A stretch of 32,534 bases of DNA, taken from an uncultured Bacteroidales bacterium (lineage in GTDB: Bacteria; Bacteroidota; Bacteroidia; Bacteroidales; Tenuifilaceae). Each line of letters starts with the position of its first letter. Within the stretch, counting starts at the first letter, position 1. The translations under genes were made by a program, and so were the position numbers. The notes under the pieces were generated by a model that worked only from the letters and a program-made list of their open reading frames with translations, was not told the DNA's origin and did no database searches. The stretch is taken from the NCBI GenBank assembly GCA_937926785.1, contig CALBBQ010000011.1, positions 1 to 32,534 on the forward strand. Direction: 5' to 3'. Of the stretch, positions 22,995-32,534 are shown piece by piece.

Positions 22995-24137
22995 ATGAAA
23001 GTACCACAAATAGTCATATTCCTTTCCATTGTTCTGGGTATTTACACCCTGGTTAACTTATTCATTTACTTCCAAACCCGACCAGTATTTAACCTTCCTA
23101 CCCTTGGCGTCTGGCTGAGGCTTATATTCCTATTATTCGTACTATCATACCCATTCGGAAGAATCCTTGAGATGCTTGTAGGAGGTCATATACCTACACT
23201 GTTTGTGAGGTTAGGTTCAACCTGGCTTGCTTTCATGCTATATCTAACCCTGCTTTTTTCAGTTTTTCTTTTATTGGCACTGCTTTTAAATTCAATTTTA
23301 AAAATCGATATAAAGGGTTCTATAGGGCTAAATCGGCTTGCAGTGGGTGTAATCTATATGATTACCCTTACTATCGTTCTTGTTGGGTATGTAAATGCAA
23401 TCAATCCGAAAATCAGCCAAATAGATATAGCAACCTGTAAACCCCTGCCCAATGGGGAGTTGAAGATAGTAATGGCTTCCGATATCCATTTGGGAACAAT
23501 TATTGGGAAAAACGATTTAGCTAAACTTGTGGATAGAGTGAACAAAGAAAACCCGGACATGGTGCTGTTTGTAGGTGATATTTTCGATGAAGACATTGCA
23601 CCTGTGGTAAATGGTCAGATGGGGGAGCTATTTGAGGGTATAAAAACAAAACATGGCACTTTTGCGGTAACCGGAAACCATGAATTTTTCAGCAACCATC
23701 AGGCAAAAATAGAATACTTAAACAAACATGGTGTTACCGTACTATCCGATACGGTTGTCTCAGTTGCCGGTATAAACATTGTAGGTCGTTACGATCGCCA
23801 AAGCAGCTACATCTTTGGACGTGCCCGAAAATCGCTGCCTGAGCTTTTAGAAAATATCGATAGCACTAAATTTCTGGTTGTAATGGATCACCAGCCCTTT
23901 AACCTCAACGAAGCCGTTGAGGCTGGAGCTGATTTGCTCCTTTCGGGACATACGCACCATGGCCAGTTGTGGCCATTCAACTACATTACCCAAGCAATAT
24001 ATGAGGTTAGCACTGGATTTAAGAAAAAAAACAACACCTACATATACGTATCGCCCGGCTATGGCACGTGGGGTCCAAGGGTTAGACTGGGGAACAGACC
24101 TGAGATTGCTGTAATCAGTGTAAAGCATAAAGAGTAA
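22995..24137 (+). CDS. membrane-anchored metallophosphoesterase (YkuE/YaeI-like)
   Basis: About 380 residues from the ATG at 22995 (an upstream TTG at 22971 is in frame but overlaps the -7 box). The first 140 residues contain about four hydrophobic segments (IVIFLSIVLGIYTLVNLFIYF; LIFLLFVLSYPFG; AFMLYLTLLFSVFLLLALLL; VIYMITLTIVLVGYV). A calcineurin-like phosphoesterase domain follows, with all metal motifs: ASDIHLG, GDIFDE, GNHE, MDHQP and SGHTHHGQ. Related enzymes act on lipid-linked phosphates such as UDP-diacylglucosamine, but the substrate here is unknown. The catalytic domain would be placed on one side of the inner membrane. It is monocistronic. Confidence 0.88.
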   Translation: MKVPQIVIFLSIVLGIYTLVNLFIYFQTRPVFNLPTLGVWLRLIFLLFVLSYPFGRILEMLVGGHIPTLFVRLGSTWLAFMLYLTLLFSVFLLLALLLNSILKIDIKGSIGLNRLAVGVIYMITLTIVLVGYVNAINPKISQIDIATCKPLPNGELKIVMASDIHLGTIIGKNDLAKLVDRVNKENPDMVLFVGDIFDEDIAPVVNGQMGELFEGIKTKHGTFAVTGNHEFFSNHQAKIEYLNKHGVTVLSDTVVSVAGINIVGRYDRQSSYIFGRARKSLPELLENIDSTKFLVVMDHQPFNLNEAVEAGADLLLSGHTHHGQLWPFNYITQAIYEVSTGFKKKNNTYIYVSPGYGTWGPRVRLGNRPEIAVISVKHKE

Positions 24138-24441
24138 TTGAAGTACTTGTCAAGTTCTGACTTTTATCTAACTTACTACTTTTTTAGACCATTTGAAACC
24201 ATTCTCAAATTCGGCAGAAAACAATTTAATGCAAAACTTCAAGCGTGCGAATTATGAATGTGATGTAGAATTTTAAGCTGATATAATTCACTAAAATGAG
24301 GTGTACCAAGGTACATCGTTAAAAAAATGCCCCTGTTAATAAATTATATTTCTCATAATCTGTAATTTATAACATTTAACAGTATTCTTTCAGCGGTAGG
24401 TTGGTTGAAATTTCTATTTTTGTTGCTGTAATTCTGGCAGG
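24138..24441 (+). other. intergenic stretch with dnaX promoter and a palindrome
   Basis: No gene is seen in this 304-bp AT-rich gap. It contains a perfect two-arm palindrome, TGTACC-AA-GGTACA at 24302-24315, which may be a protein-binding site, and an exact -7 box TATTTTTG at 24415-24422, 20 bp before the dnaX start. A 15-codon ORF at about 24228 has no support. Confidence 0.5.
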
Positions 24442-26157
24442 ATGGAAAATTTTGTAGTATCGGCACGTAAATACAGGCCAACCACGTTCCGAAGTGTAGT
24501 TGGGCAGTCATCTATAACAACCACTCTAAAAAATGCTATTCAGCGGAAACAGCTGGCACAAGCCTACCTGTTCTGCGGACCTCGAGGAGTTGGAAAAACA
24601 ACCTGTGCTCGAATTTTTGCCAAAACCATCAACTGCCAGAACCTAACCCCGGAACTTGAAGCCTGCAACGAGTGCGAAAGCTGCAAGTCGTTCAACACAA
24701 ACCGTTCGTACAACATCCATGAGCTCGATGCCGCTTCGAATAACTCGGTTGAGGGTATAAGAAAACTGATTGAACAGGTTCGCATCCCGCCACAGGTAGG
24801 GAAGTACAGCGTTTACATCATCGACGAGGTTCACATGCTATCGCAAAGTGCGTTCAATGCGTTTCTGAAAACGCTTGAAGAACCCCCGGCCCATGCCATC
24901 TTTATCATGGCTACCACCGAAAAGCATAAAATTCTTCCTACCATTCTCTCCCGCTGCCAGATCTTCGACTTCAACAGGATACGCGTTGAAGACACCGTTA
25001 AGTACCTGGAATACATCGCTAAAACTGAGGGGGTTGAGTACGAGGTGGAAGCGTTGAACATTATAGCCCAAAAGGCCGATGGTGGTATGCGCGATGCGCT
25101 TTCAATCTTCGACCAGGTTGTCAGCTTCAGCAATAATCATATCACCTACCAAAAGGTTATTGAAAACCTTAACGTACTGGACTATCAGTACTACTTTAGG
25201 TTAACTGAGAACTTTTTAAAAGGCGATTATTCCGACTCGCTCCATATCTTCGATGAACTGTTAGCCAAGGGATTTGATGCCCAACAGTTCATTACCGGTT
25301 TAAGCATGCATCTGCGCAACATACTGGTTTGCCATGATCCGAAAACCATCCCACTACTTGAGGTAGGCACAGCCATTGCTGAAAAGTATAAGGAAATGGC
25401 TAAGACCTGTACACCATCGTTTCTGATCGAAGCACTTCAAGTAGCAAATCAGTTCGACGTTGCCTTCCGGCAAAGCCCCAACCAAAGGCTACATGTTGAA
25501 CTGATGCTAATTAAGCTTTGCGGGCTTAATCAAAAAAAAAAATCTGACAGCACCGAAGTAGCTGAATCGGAAGAAGTATCGTATGGCCAGAATCCAAAGC
25601 CAGCTAATTCTAATATTTCTCCCCCCACCAAACCCACACACCAACCGGTTAAGTCACCCGTTCGAACTACATCCATAAAAAGTGCATTAAGCAGCAACCC
25701 CAAAAATGAAACACCCCCTGCTACCAGGGTGGATGATGACTCCATTACAACCGATGGTAAAAGTGAACCAAACCAAGTCTCGCCAATCACGCTTACCAAC
25801 GATGATGTCCTCAAAGCGTGGAACGATTATGCCGATCTGATTCAAAAGGAAAAGCCAGCGCATTTCAGCTTAATGCAAGTGTATAAGCCTGTTCTGACCG
25901 GAAATAGCAGAATTACCGTTAGATTCGAAGGCCAAATCCAGGTAGAACTTTTTAATGAAATCAAAAAAGACCTCATCATCTACCTAAAGAAAACACTTAG
26001 TACCATTAACCTTGAAATAACCGAAGAGGTAGTGGAAAGCATTGAAGATAATGGCAAACCCAGGCTCTACACTCCCGATGAGAAGTTCCGGTTCATGGCC
26101 GAACGTAACCCAGCATTACTACGTTTCCGGCAACAGCTGAACCTTGACCTAGATTAA
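24442..26157 (+). CDS. dnaX: DNA polymerase III subunit gamma/tau
   Basis: The 571-residue full-length (tau-type) clamp-loader ATPase has Walker A GPRGVGKTT (about residues 46-54), the four-Cys zinc module (CQNL...CNECESC), Walker B DEVHML, and the sensor/arginine-finger SRC in ILSRCQIFDF. Domain III ends near residue 362. Then an A11 tract at 25532-25542 encodes Gln-Lys-Lys-Lys, followed by a Pro/Thr/Ser-rich linker and a C-terminal domain. A -1 shift or addition of one A at this tract reads ATC TGA (stop at 25545-25547) and would give a protein of about 368 residues, comparable to gamma. One A fewer also leads to a stop within eight codons. Confidence 0.97.
   Translation: MENFVVSARKYRPTTFRSVVGQSSITTTLKNAIQRKQLAQAYLFCGPRGVGKTTCARIFAKTINCQNLTPELEACNECESCKSFNTNRSYNIHELDAASNNSVEGIRKLIEQVRIPPQVGKYSVYIIDEVHMLSQSAFNAFLKTLEEPPAHAIFIMATTEKHKILPTILSRCQIFDFNRIRVEDTVKYLEYIAKTEGVEYEVEALNIIAQKADGGMRDALSIFDQVVSFSNNHITYQKVIENLNVLDYQYYFRLTENFLKGDYSDSLHIFDELLAKGFDAQQFITGLSMHLRNILVCHDPKTIPLLEVGTAIAEKYKEMAKTCTPSFLIEALQVANQFDVAFRQSPNQRLHVELMLIKLCGLNQKKKSDSTEVAESEEVSYGQNPKPANSNISPPTKPTHQPVKSPVRTTSIKSALSSNPKNETPPATRVDDDSITTDGKSEPNQVSPITLTNDDVLKAWNDYADLIQKEKPAHFSLMQVYKPVLTGNSRITVRFEGQIQVELFNEIKKDLIIYLKKTLSTINLEITEEVVESIEDNGKPRLYTPDEKFRFMAERNPALLRFRQQLNLDLD
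25532..25542 (+). promoter_or_regulatory. A11 slippery tract in dnaX
   Basis: Eleven A residues in frame (CAA AAA AAA AAA TCT). The tract sits at the junction between the clamp-loader core and the tau linker, and the -1 frame stops two codons later. It is a candidate site for programmed ribosomal frameshifting or transcriptional slippage. No obvious stem-loop or SD-like stimulator was identified nearby. Confidence 0.65.
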
Positions 26158-26188
26158 TTGTTATATATGCAACGATTAGCTAAATTTG
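26158..26188 (+). promoter_or_regulatory. ferritin promoter (Bacteroidota type)
   Basis: TTG (26158-26160, just after the dnaX stop), 20-nt spacer and TAAATTTG (26181-26188, exact). No iron-box-like palindrome is evident. Confidence 0.65.
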
Positions 26189-26214
26189 AAACTAAACCCC
26201 AAAATTAATCACAT

Positions 26215-26727
26215 ATGAACAAGAGACTTGAACAAGCAATTAACGAGCAAATAAATGCCGAAATCTGGTCGGCATACCTTTACCTGTCCATGTCGGCACA
26301 TTTTGCCAGCGAGGGTTTTAACGGTTTTGCAAACTGGTTTAAAGTTCAATGGCAGGAGGAACTTACTCATGCCATGAAATTCTTTAACTACCTGATTGAG
26401 CGAGGCAGTAAACCTGAGTTAAAGCCCATTAAAGAGGTTCCAACAAAATGGGATTCACCTCTCCATGCTTTTGAGGAAACCCTCAAGCACGAAAGAGAAG
26501 TAACTCGTCTTATCAACAACTTGATGGATATTGCCATCGAAGAAAAAGATCATGCAGCCAAGGGAATGCTGCAATGGTTTGTAGATGAACAAGTAGAGGA
26601 AGAAGCCAATGTTCAGGAAATTATCGATACCCTTAAGCTGATCAACGGAAACGGCAATGGCCTGTTTATGCTCGACCGCGAGCTAAAACAGCGAACCTTT
26701 GTTGATTCAACCCAATCTCAAGAATAA
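26215..26727 (+). CDS. non-heme ferritin
   Basis: The 170-residue four-helix protein matches bacterial ferritin FtnA. Ferroxidase ligands are Glu16 (NAEIWSAYLY), Glu49 and His52 (QEELTHAMKF) and Glu93 (KHEREVT). It lacks the haem-ligand Met pattern of bacterioferritin. Subunits form a 24-mer cage that oxidises ferrous iron and stores it as mineral, limiting Fenton chemistry. The gene has its own promoter and terminator, so it is a single-gene unit between dnaX and secA. Confidence 0.95.
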   Translation: MNKRLEQAINEQINAEIWSAYLYLSMSAHFASEGFNGFANWFKVQWQEELTHAMKFFNYLIERGSKPELKPIKEVPTKWDSPLHAFEETLKHEREVTRLINNLMDIAIEEKDHAAKGMLQWFVDEQVEEEANVQEIIDTLKLINGNGNGLFMLDRELKQRTFVDSTQSQE

Positions 26728-26751
26728 GATTTATTTTGCTTAGAGCATGTT

Positions 26752-26782
26752 CACGAAGGGGCTTACGCCCCTTTGTGTTTTT
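26752..26782 (+). terminator. intrinsic terminator after ferritin
   Basis: CACGAAGGGGC (26752-26762), TTAC loop, GCCCCTTTGTG (26767-26777, one G-U pair), then TTTTT. Confidence 0.93.
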
Positions 26783-26951
26783 CAGAACTGATTAATACTA
26801 TCAAAAAGGGAAAAATGTCTAATTCATGATAAAAATCAAATAAGCACTAGCAATAATTTCGCACTAAACCTTACAACACAAACCAAGAGGCATCCCACTG
26901 TCTTAAATTAGCAAATTCTGTTAAATCGTTTCTTTATCAAAAAAAATCAGG

Positions 26952-26959
26952 TAAATTTG
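26952..26959 (+). promoter_or_regulatory. -7 box of secA promoter
   Basis: TAAATTTG, an exact TAnnTTTG match, lies 31 bp before the secA start. The -33 region has only a TTT (26929-26931) at the right distance. Confidence 0.45.
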
Positions 26960-26990
26960 TAAGCTTCAAAAAAATCAAACACTTAACAAA

Positions 26991-29900
26991 ATGGCTTTAA
27001 GCAATTTACTAACTAAATTTTTTGGCACCAAGTCCGATCGCGATTTACGGGAACTTATGCCAATAGTAAACAAAATCAAAGAGGTTTACCCTAAATATAC
27101 TACCCTTACGAACGATCAGCTGCGCGAAGAGTCTGCAAAGTTGCGCAAAATAGTCCTTGACTATATTGCCGACGACGAAACCAAAGTTGAGCAGCTTAAA
27201 ATTCAGATGGAATCGGACGAGATAGATTACGACGAAAAAGAAAAGCTATTTAAAGAGTTAGAACGGCTAACCAAGCAAATTGACGACAAAATAGAAGAAA
27301 TTCTAAATCAGATTTTACCCGACGCCTTTGCAATTGTAAAGGAAACCGCACGCCGTTTCAAGGAGAACGAGACCATTGAGGTTACGGCAACCCAATTCGA
27401 TCGCGATTTAGCCACACGAAAGGACTTTGTGACCATTCAGGGCGATAAGGCAATATACAAGAACCGTTGGATGGCCGGCGGGAACGAGATTGTTTGGGAC
27501 ATGGTTCACTACGACGTACAGCTCATTGGCGGGGTTGTTTTACATCAGGGCAAGATTGCCGAAATGGCAACAGGGGAAGGGAAAACACTGGTTGCCACCC
27601 TCCCCGTATTCCTTAATGCGCTTGCAGGTAAAGGTGTTCACGTGGTTACCGTGAACGATTACCTGGCACGCCGCGACTCCGAATGGATGGGCCCAATATA
27701 CGAATTTCACGGACTCTCGGTTGACTGCATCGATAAGCATCAACCTAACTCAGAGGCTCGCCGACGAGCCTATAACTGCGATATTACCTTTGGTACCAAC
27801 AACGAGTTTGGTTTCGACTACCTCCGCGACAACATGTCCATTGCTCCTGAGGATCTGGTACAGCGTAAGCACCATTACGCTATAGTGGATGAGGTGGACT
27901 CCGTTTTAATTGACGATGCCCGTACACCTCTTATCATATCCGGTCCCGTTCCTAAGGGAGAAGACCAAATGTTTGAGGAGTACAAGCCAAAGGTTGAGAA
28001 ACTGGTAAACGCTCAACGTTCACTTATTACACAGCTTTTAACGGACGCTCGGAAGCTCATCTCGGAGGGAAAAACGGAGGAAGGTGGAAAATTACTGCTT
28101 CGCGCTCATAAGGGTTGGCCAAAGTACAAACCACTCATTAAATTCCTGAGTGAGCAGGGTATGAAGGCTCTGTTGCTGAAGACCGAAAACTTTTACATGC
28201 AGGACAACAACCGCAACATGCACCTCATTACCGATGACCTTTTCTTTGTCATTGACGAGAAGCAAAACTCGGTTGAACTCACCGATAAGGGCATCGATCT
28301 GATTACCAGTAGTGCCGAAGATCCTAAGTTCTTTGTACTACCCGACATTGGCAGCGAAATAGCTGAGATCGAAAAAATGCCCATCACACAGGGAGAAAAG
28401 CTGGCCAAGAAAGATGAGTTGCTTAGAGATTACGCCGTTAAGTCGGAACGCGTACATACCGTTCACCAGCTACTCAAGGCGTACACCATGTTCGAGAAGG
28501 ATGTGGAGTACGTGGTGATGGACAACAAAGTAAAAATAGTTGACGAACAAACCGGGCGCATTCTGGAAGGCCGAAGGTATTCCGATGGGCTACACCAGGC
28601 CATCGAAGCAAAAGAGCGCGTTAAGGTTGAAGCAGCCACCCAAACCTTTGCCACCATTACCCTTCAGAACTACTTCCGCATGTACCATAAACTGGCAGGT
28701 ATGACCGGTACTGCTGAAACCGAAGCCGGTGAGTTCTGGAGCATTTACAAACTCGACGTGGTTGTAATCCCAACCAATAAACCCGTTATCCGAAAGGACA
28801 TGGACGATTTGGTTTACAAAACCAAGCGTGAGAAATACAATGCCGTAATCGATGAAATAGTTCGCCTGCGCGATGCCAATCGGCCGGTACTGGTTGGTAC
28901 AACTTCGGTTGAGGTATCCGAACTGCTTAGCCGAATGCTAAAGCTAAAAGGTATTCAGCACAACGTACTCAATGCAAAGCAGCACCAACGCGAAGCCGAA
29001 ATTGTGGCTCATGCCGGTATTCCTAAGACGGTGACTATAGCCACCAACATGGCAGGTCGAGGTACCGACATTAAGTTAACTCCTGAATCGCGAGCTGCAG
29101 GCGGCTTAGCCATTATTGGTACAGAAAGGCATGAGTCACGTCGTGTCGACCGTCAGCTGCGCGGACGTTCGGGCCGTCAGGGCGACCCCGGAACATCGCA
29201 GTTCTACGTTTCCCTAGAGGACGACCTCATGCGTCTGTTTGGTTCCGACCGCATTGCAAAGGTAATGGATGCCATGGGACACAAGGAGGGTGACGTTATT
29301 CAGCATTCCATGGTGTCCAAGTCCATTGAACGCGCACAAAAAAAAGTTGAAGAAAACAACTTCGGTATCCGCAAAAGGCTGTTGGAATACGACGATGTGA
29401 TGAACGCCCAGCGCGAAGTCATCTACAAACGTCGTCGCCATGCACTATATGGCGAACGCCTGGATGTGGATATTGCCAACATGTTCATGGATGTTTGCGA
29501 GTCCATTGTTAGTGAATACCATGGAGTTTACGATTTCGAGGACTTTAAGCTTGAGATTATCAAGCAATTCTCGCTTGACCTCCCCATTACCGAAAAAGAA
29601 TACCTTGAACTAAAACCTGAAGAAATTGCCGAAAGGCTATACCATGTTGCCTTGAAGTCGTACGACCGTAAAGCGCAAGAAATAGCCCGTCAGGCCTACC
29701 CGGTAATTAAGGAAGTGTACGAGAAACAATCGGCAGCTTATGAAAACATCGTGGTTCCTATATCCGATGGACAGAAGGTTTATCAGATTGTTGCCAACCT
29801 TAAAAAATCATACGAAACCGGAGGTAAAGAGCTGATCAGGGCATTTACCAAGAATGTAATCCTTTTCACCATTGATGAGTACTGGAAGGAACATCTACGC

Positions 29901-30272
29901 GAAATGGACGAGCTAAAGCAAAGCGTTCAGAACGCTGTGTACGAACAGAAAGACCCACTACTCATCTATAAGCTTGAGGCCTTCGACTTGTTCAAGAACA
30001 TGATCGACAAGCTTAACCGCGACATTGTTTCCATTCTGGTAAAGGCTTTTATCCCACTTCGCGATCCGAGTCAGGTTCAGGAAGCCCGCCAGCGCAGGCA
30101 TACCGACATGAGCCAGTACCAGACCAGCAGGAACGATGCACTTCAGGCAGGCGCTAACACTCAGGAGCAAAACCGTCAACCCGTTAAAGTTGAAATGAAA
30201 GTGGGCAGAAACGACCCTTGCCCATGCGGAAGTGGAAAAAAATACAAGCAGTGCCACGGTAAGAATCTTTAA
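26991..30272 (+). CDS. secA: preprotein translocase ATPase SecA
   Basis: The 1093-residue motor drives preproteins through SecYEG. Walker A is MATGEGKT (192-199) and Walker [21 protein letters not shown]. An insertion after the Walker B block (roughly residues 325-420, including [34 protein letters not shown]) makes it about 190 residues longer than E. coli SecA, as is usual in Bacteroidota. Helicase motif [12 protein letters not shown] and [23 protein letters not shown] are intact. The C-terminal SEC-C zinc tail [18 protein letters not shown] would bind SecB or ribosomes. argS follows after 20 bp, likely co-transcribed. Confidence 0.98.
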   Translation: MALSNLLTKFFGTKSDRDLRELMPIVNKIKEVYPKYTTLTNDQLREESAKLRKIVLDYIADDETKVEQLKIQMESDEIDYDEKEKLFKELERLTKQIDDKIEEILNQILPDAFAIVKETARRFKENETIEVTATQFDRDLATRKDFVTIQGDKAIYKNRWMAGGNEIVWDMVHYDVQLIGGVVLHQGKIAEMATGEGKTLVATLPVFLNALAGKGVHVVTVNDYLARRDSEWMGPIYEFHGLSVDCIDKHQPNSEARRRAYNCDITFGTNNEFGFDYLRDNMSIAPEDLVQRKHHYAIVDEVDSVLIDDARTPLIISGPVPKGEDQMFEEYKPKVEKLVNAQRSLITQLLTDARKLISEGKTEEGGKLLLRAHKGWPKYKPLIKFLSEQGMKALLLKTENFYMQDNNRNMHLITDDLFFVIDEKQNSVELTDKGIDLITSSAEDPKFFVLPDIGSEIAEIEKMPITQGEKLAKKDELLRDYAVKSERVHTVHQLLKAYTMFEKDVEYVVMDNKVKIVDEQTGRILEGRRYSDGLHQAIEAKERVKVEAATQTFATITLQNYFRMYHKLAGMTGTAETEAGEFWSIYKLDVVVIPTNKPVIRKDMDDLVYKTKREKYNAVIDEIVRLRDANRPVLVGTTSVEVSELLSRMLKLKGIQHNVLNAKQHQREAEIVAHAGIPKTVTIATNMAGRGTDIKLTPESRAAGGLAIIGTERHESRRVDRQLRGRSGRQGDPGTSQFYVSLEDDLMRLFGSDRIAKVMDAMGHKEGDVIQHSMVSKSIERAQKKVEENNFGIRKRLLEYDDVMNAQREVIYKRRRHALYGERLDVDIANMFMDVCESIVSEYHGVYDFEDFKLEIIKQFSLDLPITEKEYLELKPEEIAERLYHVALKSYDRKAQEIARQAYPVIKEVYEKQSAAYENIVVPISDGQKVYQIVANLKKSYETGGKELIRAFTKNVILFTIDEYWKEHLREMDELKQSVQNAVYEQKDPLLIYKLEAFDLFKNMIDKLNRDIVSILVKAFIPLRDPSQVQEARQRRHTDMSQYQTSRNDALQAGANTQEQNRQPVKVEMKVGRNDPCPCGSGKKYKQCHGKNL

Positions 30273-30292
30273 TATCAACATTCGTTTTTAAG

Positions 30293-32083
30293 ATGATTGC
30301 AGAACGGTTTATACATGACTTAGCGAAATCGGCAGCTGAAAAGCTTTATAACCAAGAAATTGCCGATAACTTGATACAGGTTCAGAAAACACGTAAGGAA
30401 TTCGAAGGCGACTACACCATGGTCGCCTTTCCGCTGCTAAAGCTATCGCGCAAATCACCGGAGGCAACCTGTCAGGAGATAGGTGAGCAAATGATGGCAA
30501 TGAGCCCAGATGTTGAGAAATATAATGTTATCAAGGGATTCCTCAACATTACGCTATCAAAATCGTACTGGGCAAACACGCTCAATACCATTGTAGATAC
30601 TCCTAACTTCGGGTTTAACCACCCGCAATCCGACAAACCCATTGTGATTGAGTTTTCGTCACCAAACACCAATAAACCCTTACACCTCGGGCATATTAGG
30701 AACAACCTGCTGGGAATGTCCATTTCCCGCATCATGAAAAAAACAGGCAAGCGAGTGGTAAAAGTGAACCTGGTAAACGATAGGGGCATCCATATCTGCA
30801 AATCGATGCTTGCCTGGCAAAAGTTTGGGAATGGCGAAACACCTGCGTCTTCAGGGAAAAAAGGTGATCACCTTGTAGGCGACTACTACGTTAGGTTCGA
30901 CAAGGAATATAAAGCCCAGATTGAGGAACTCAAATCCAAGGGAATACCTGAAGAAGAGGCCAAAGTAAAAGCTCCAATCATTCAGGAAGCCCAGGAAATG
31001 CTTCGTCGTTGGGAAGCAAAAGACCCCGAGGTGATTGAACTATGGAAAACGATGAACAGTTGGGTTTATGAGGGTTTTGATAAAACCTATGCCGACTTAG
31101 GCATAACCTTTGACAAGGTTTACTACGAATCCGAAACCTACCTGTTGGGCAAATCCATTGTCCTTGATGGTCTTGCAAAAGGAGTCTTTTTCAAAAAAGA
31201 GGATGGCTCTATTTGGATCGACCTAACAAACGATGGGCTGGACCAAAAGTTACTACTACGTGCCGATGGCACATCGGTGTACATCACCCAGGATATTGGC
31301 ACAGCCATTCAACGTTACAACGAGTACAATTTCCGTGAGCACATATACGTTGTTGGAAACGAGCAGGAGTACCATTTTCAGGTACTAAAGCTGATCATGA
31401 AAAAGCTGGGGTACGACTGGAGCGATTCGCTATACCATCTCTCCTACGGCATGGTGCAGCTCCCCGAGGGTAAAATGAAATCGCGCGAGGGAACAGTAGT
31501 TGATGCCGACGATTTGATTGATGAAATGGTTGAAACGGCCCGGCAAATGTCCGAGGAACTCGGTAAGCTCGACGATGTTGACCACGGAGTGGCCTCGGAG
31601 GTAATCAGGATGGTAGGCCTGGCAGCACTCAAGTACTTCATTCTGAAGGTCGATCCTAAAAAGAACATGACCTTTAACCCCAAGGAGTCCATCGACTTTA
31701 ACGGAAACACCGGTCCATTTATTCAGTACACCCATGCCCGCATCAAATCCGTACTTGCCAAAGCGGAAAATGCAGATTACAAAACATCTGGAACAATAAA
31801 GGCCGAATGTATCAGCAACTCAAAAGAACTTGATTTAATCCAACTAATAAGCCAATTCCCCGAAGTTGTTCAAAATGCAGCCGATACCCACAACCCATCG
31901 TTGGTAGCCAACTATGCCTATGAGCTGGCTAAAGAGTATAACCAGTTTTACCACGATTACAGTATTCTCCGCGAATCCAATGAAGGGATAAGGACGCTAC
32001 GCCTTATGCTATCCGCAACAGTAGCCGATGTTATCAAGCGTGCCATGTGGTTGCTGGGTATCGACGTGCCCGACAAAATGTAA
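30293..32083 (+). CDS. argS: arginine-tRNA ligase
   Basis: The 596-residue class-I aminoacyl-tRNA synthetase charges tRNA-Arg. It has the N-terminal tRNA-recognition domain (about residues 1-105), the HIGH-type motif HLGH at 131-134 (SPNTNKPLHLGHIRNNLLG), VNDRGIHICKSM, the KMSK-like loop EGKMKSREGTVV, and the C-terminal anticodon-binding domain ending YHDYSILRESNEGIRTLRLMLSATVADVIKRAMWLLGIDVPDKM (shown only in outline here). It is 20 bp after secA. tRNA-Arg(UCU), one of its substrates, is also encoded in this window. Confidence 0.97.
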   Translation: MIAERFIHDLAKSAAEKLYNQEIADNLIQVQKTRKEFEGDYTMVAFPLLKLSRKSPEATCQEIGEQMMAMSPDVEKYNVIKGFLNITLSKSYWANTLNTIVDTPNFGFNHPQSDKPIVIEFSSPNTNKPLHLGHIRNNLLGMSISRIMKKTGKRVVKVNLVNDRGIHICKSMLAWQKFGNGETPASSGKKGDHLVGDYYVRFDKEYKAQIEELKSKGIPEEEAKVKAPIIQEAQEMLRRWEAKDPEVIELWKTMNSWVYEGFDKTYADLGITFDKVYYESETYLLGKSIVLDGLAKGVFFKKEDGSIWIDLTNDGLDQKLLLRADGTSVYITQDIGTAIQRYNEYNFREHIYVVGNEQEYHFQVLKLIMKKLGYDWSDSLYHLSYGMVQLPEGKMKSREGTVVDADDLIDEMVETARQMSEELGKLDDVDHGVASEVIRMVGLAALKYFILKVDPKKNMTFNPKESIDFNGNTGPFIQYTHARIKSVLAKAENADYKTSGTIKAECISNSKELDLIQLISQFPEVVQNAADTHNPSLVANYAYELAKEYNQFYHDYSILRESNEGIRTLRLMLSATVADVIKRAMWLLGIDVPDKM

Positions 32084-32209
32084 ATTTAAGAACCCCTGAT
32101 AACTACTTTGATTAAAATTTTAACTGATGGACAATCTATCACCAAAAGACCGGATTATTGAAGACGATAAAAAACCAGTTACTAACCTCTTCTGATTTTT
32201 TCTGATAAC

Positions 32210-32534
32210 ATGAAACATTTCCTCAGATTTTTCGCAGCATTTATTTTAATTTTTTTGTTGAATTTTCATACATCGAATGCACAGGATTTTGAAGCGGCAA
32301 AGAATATCTCTCTGGATTATGGCCTTAATGTGTTATTAAGCAGGCAGGGTATGGATGCCACAGCTTCATCGTATGCAGCATTAAGCGGAGCCTACTTCTT
32401 CGACCTTAAAAATGGCATTAGGTTCGGCTACAACCATTATTTCGGTTACGATAATAGCCGAAATGGTTTTGCCTTTCCTGTTTATTACGGCTATAGGACT
32501 AAATCAAAGGGGAGAGAAAAGGAACTTGTGTTCG
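32210..32534 (+). CDS. secreted, probable outer-membrane protein, 3' end outside window
   Basis: The frame starts at ATG 32210 and is open to the window end (108 residues visible). A signal peptide is clear (MKHFLRFFAAFILIFLL then NFHTSNAQ-D). The following sequence alternates polar and aromatic residues in Gly/Tyr-rich strands (GAYFFDLKNGIRFGYNHYFGYD), as in small outer-membrane beta-barrels. No family can be named from the fragment. It lies 127 bp after argS. Confidence 0.65.
   Translation, partial: MKHFLRFFAAFILIFLLNFHTSNAQDFEAAKNISLDYGLNVLLSRQGMDATASSYAALSGAYFFDLKNGIRFGYNHYFGYDNSRNGFAFPVYYGYRTKSKGREKELVF

Noticed and set aside
24228..24275. 15-codon ORF in the gap before dnaX
   Set aside because: It is too short, with no promoter, regulatory codon run or conserved context.
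32127..32195. 22-codon ORF (starting MDNLSPKDRII) between argS and the last gene
   Set aside because: It has no repeated regulatory codon, no terminator after it and no recognisable similarity; a chance frame cannot be excluded.
1..32534. CRISPR array, insertion sequence, prophage or toxin-antitoxin locus
   Set aside because: No spaced short direct repeats, transposase, integrase or phage genes, and no paired small toxin/antitoxin genes were seen on either strand.

Overview
The window looks like chromosomal DNA from a member of the Bacteroidota, probably Bacteroidales-like. Several things point there: promoters of the TTG-N19/20-TAnnTTTG type, an almost complete lack of Shine-Dalgarno sequences, a 1093-residue SecA, a surface-lipoprotein BtuG next to BtuB, a bifunctional HisB, and A-rich leaders before start codons. 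No plasmid, phage, insertion sequence or CRISPR array is visible. Most of it is housekeeping DNA. The interest lies in regulation between and inside the genes.

Layout. 1-1172: 3' end of a DUF5672 gene and a small membrane protein (+). 1295-2167: sucD (-), divergent from a malic enzyme gene (+, 2369-3826). 3890-5356: an SRAP-domain gene and sfsA (+), with a DCC-family thiol-disulfide protein facing them (-, 5375-5764). 5837-7445: a trpB transcription unit with promoter, two successive leader peptides that each carry three consecutive Trp codons, a terminator/antiterminator after the first, trpB and a terminator. 7502-8311: a secreted DUF4384-type protein. 8331-11718 (-): cobalamin-uptake unit made of promoter, cobalamin riboswitch, TonB-dependent receptor (BtuB-like), BtuG-like beta-propeller lipoprotein and terminator.

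11862-19106: complete histidine operon hisG-D-C-B-H-A-F-IE, preceded by a His leader peptide (five His codons in a row) and an attenuator with a clear alternative pairing. 19173-19246: tRNA-Arg(UCU), whose 3' end and terminator are duplicated 113 bp downstream. 19590-24137: S9-family peptidase, cold-shock protein and membrane metallophosphoesterase. 24442-26157: dnaX with an A11 tract placed so that slippage or a -1 frameshift would end translation at once and give a gamma-like short form. 26215-26727: ferritin. 26991-32083: secA and argS. 32210 to the end: start of a secreted, probably outer-membrane protein.

Three cis-regulatory systems in one window (Trp-tRNA attenuation, His-tRNA attenuation, cobalamin riboswitch) each sit directly before the matching biosynthesis or uptake genes, so leader and gene assignments support each other. 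The least explained items are the second Trp leader peptide, which has no visible terminator, the isolation of trpB from other trp genes, and the tRNA 3'-end duplication.
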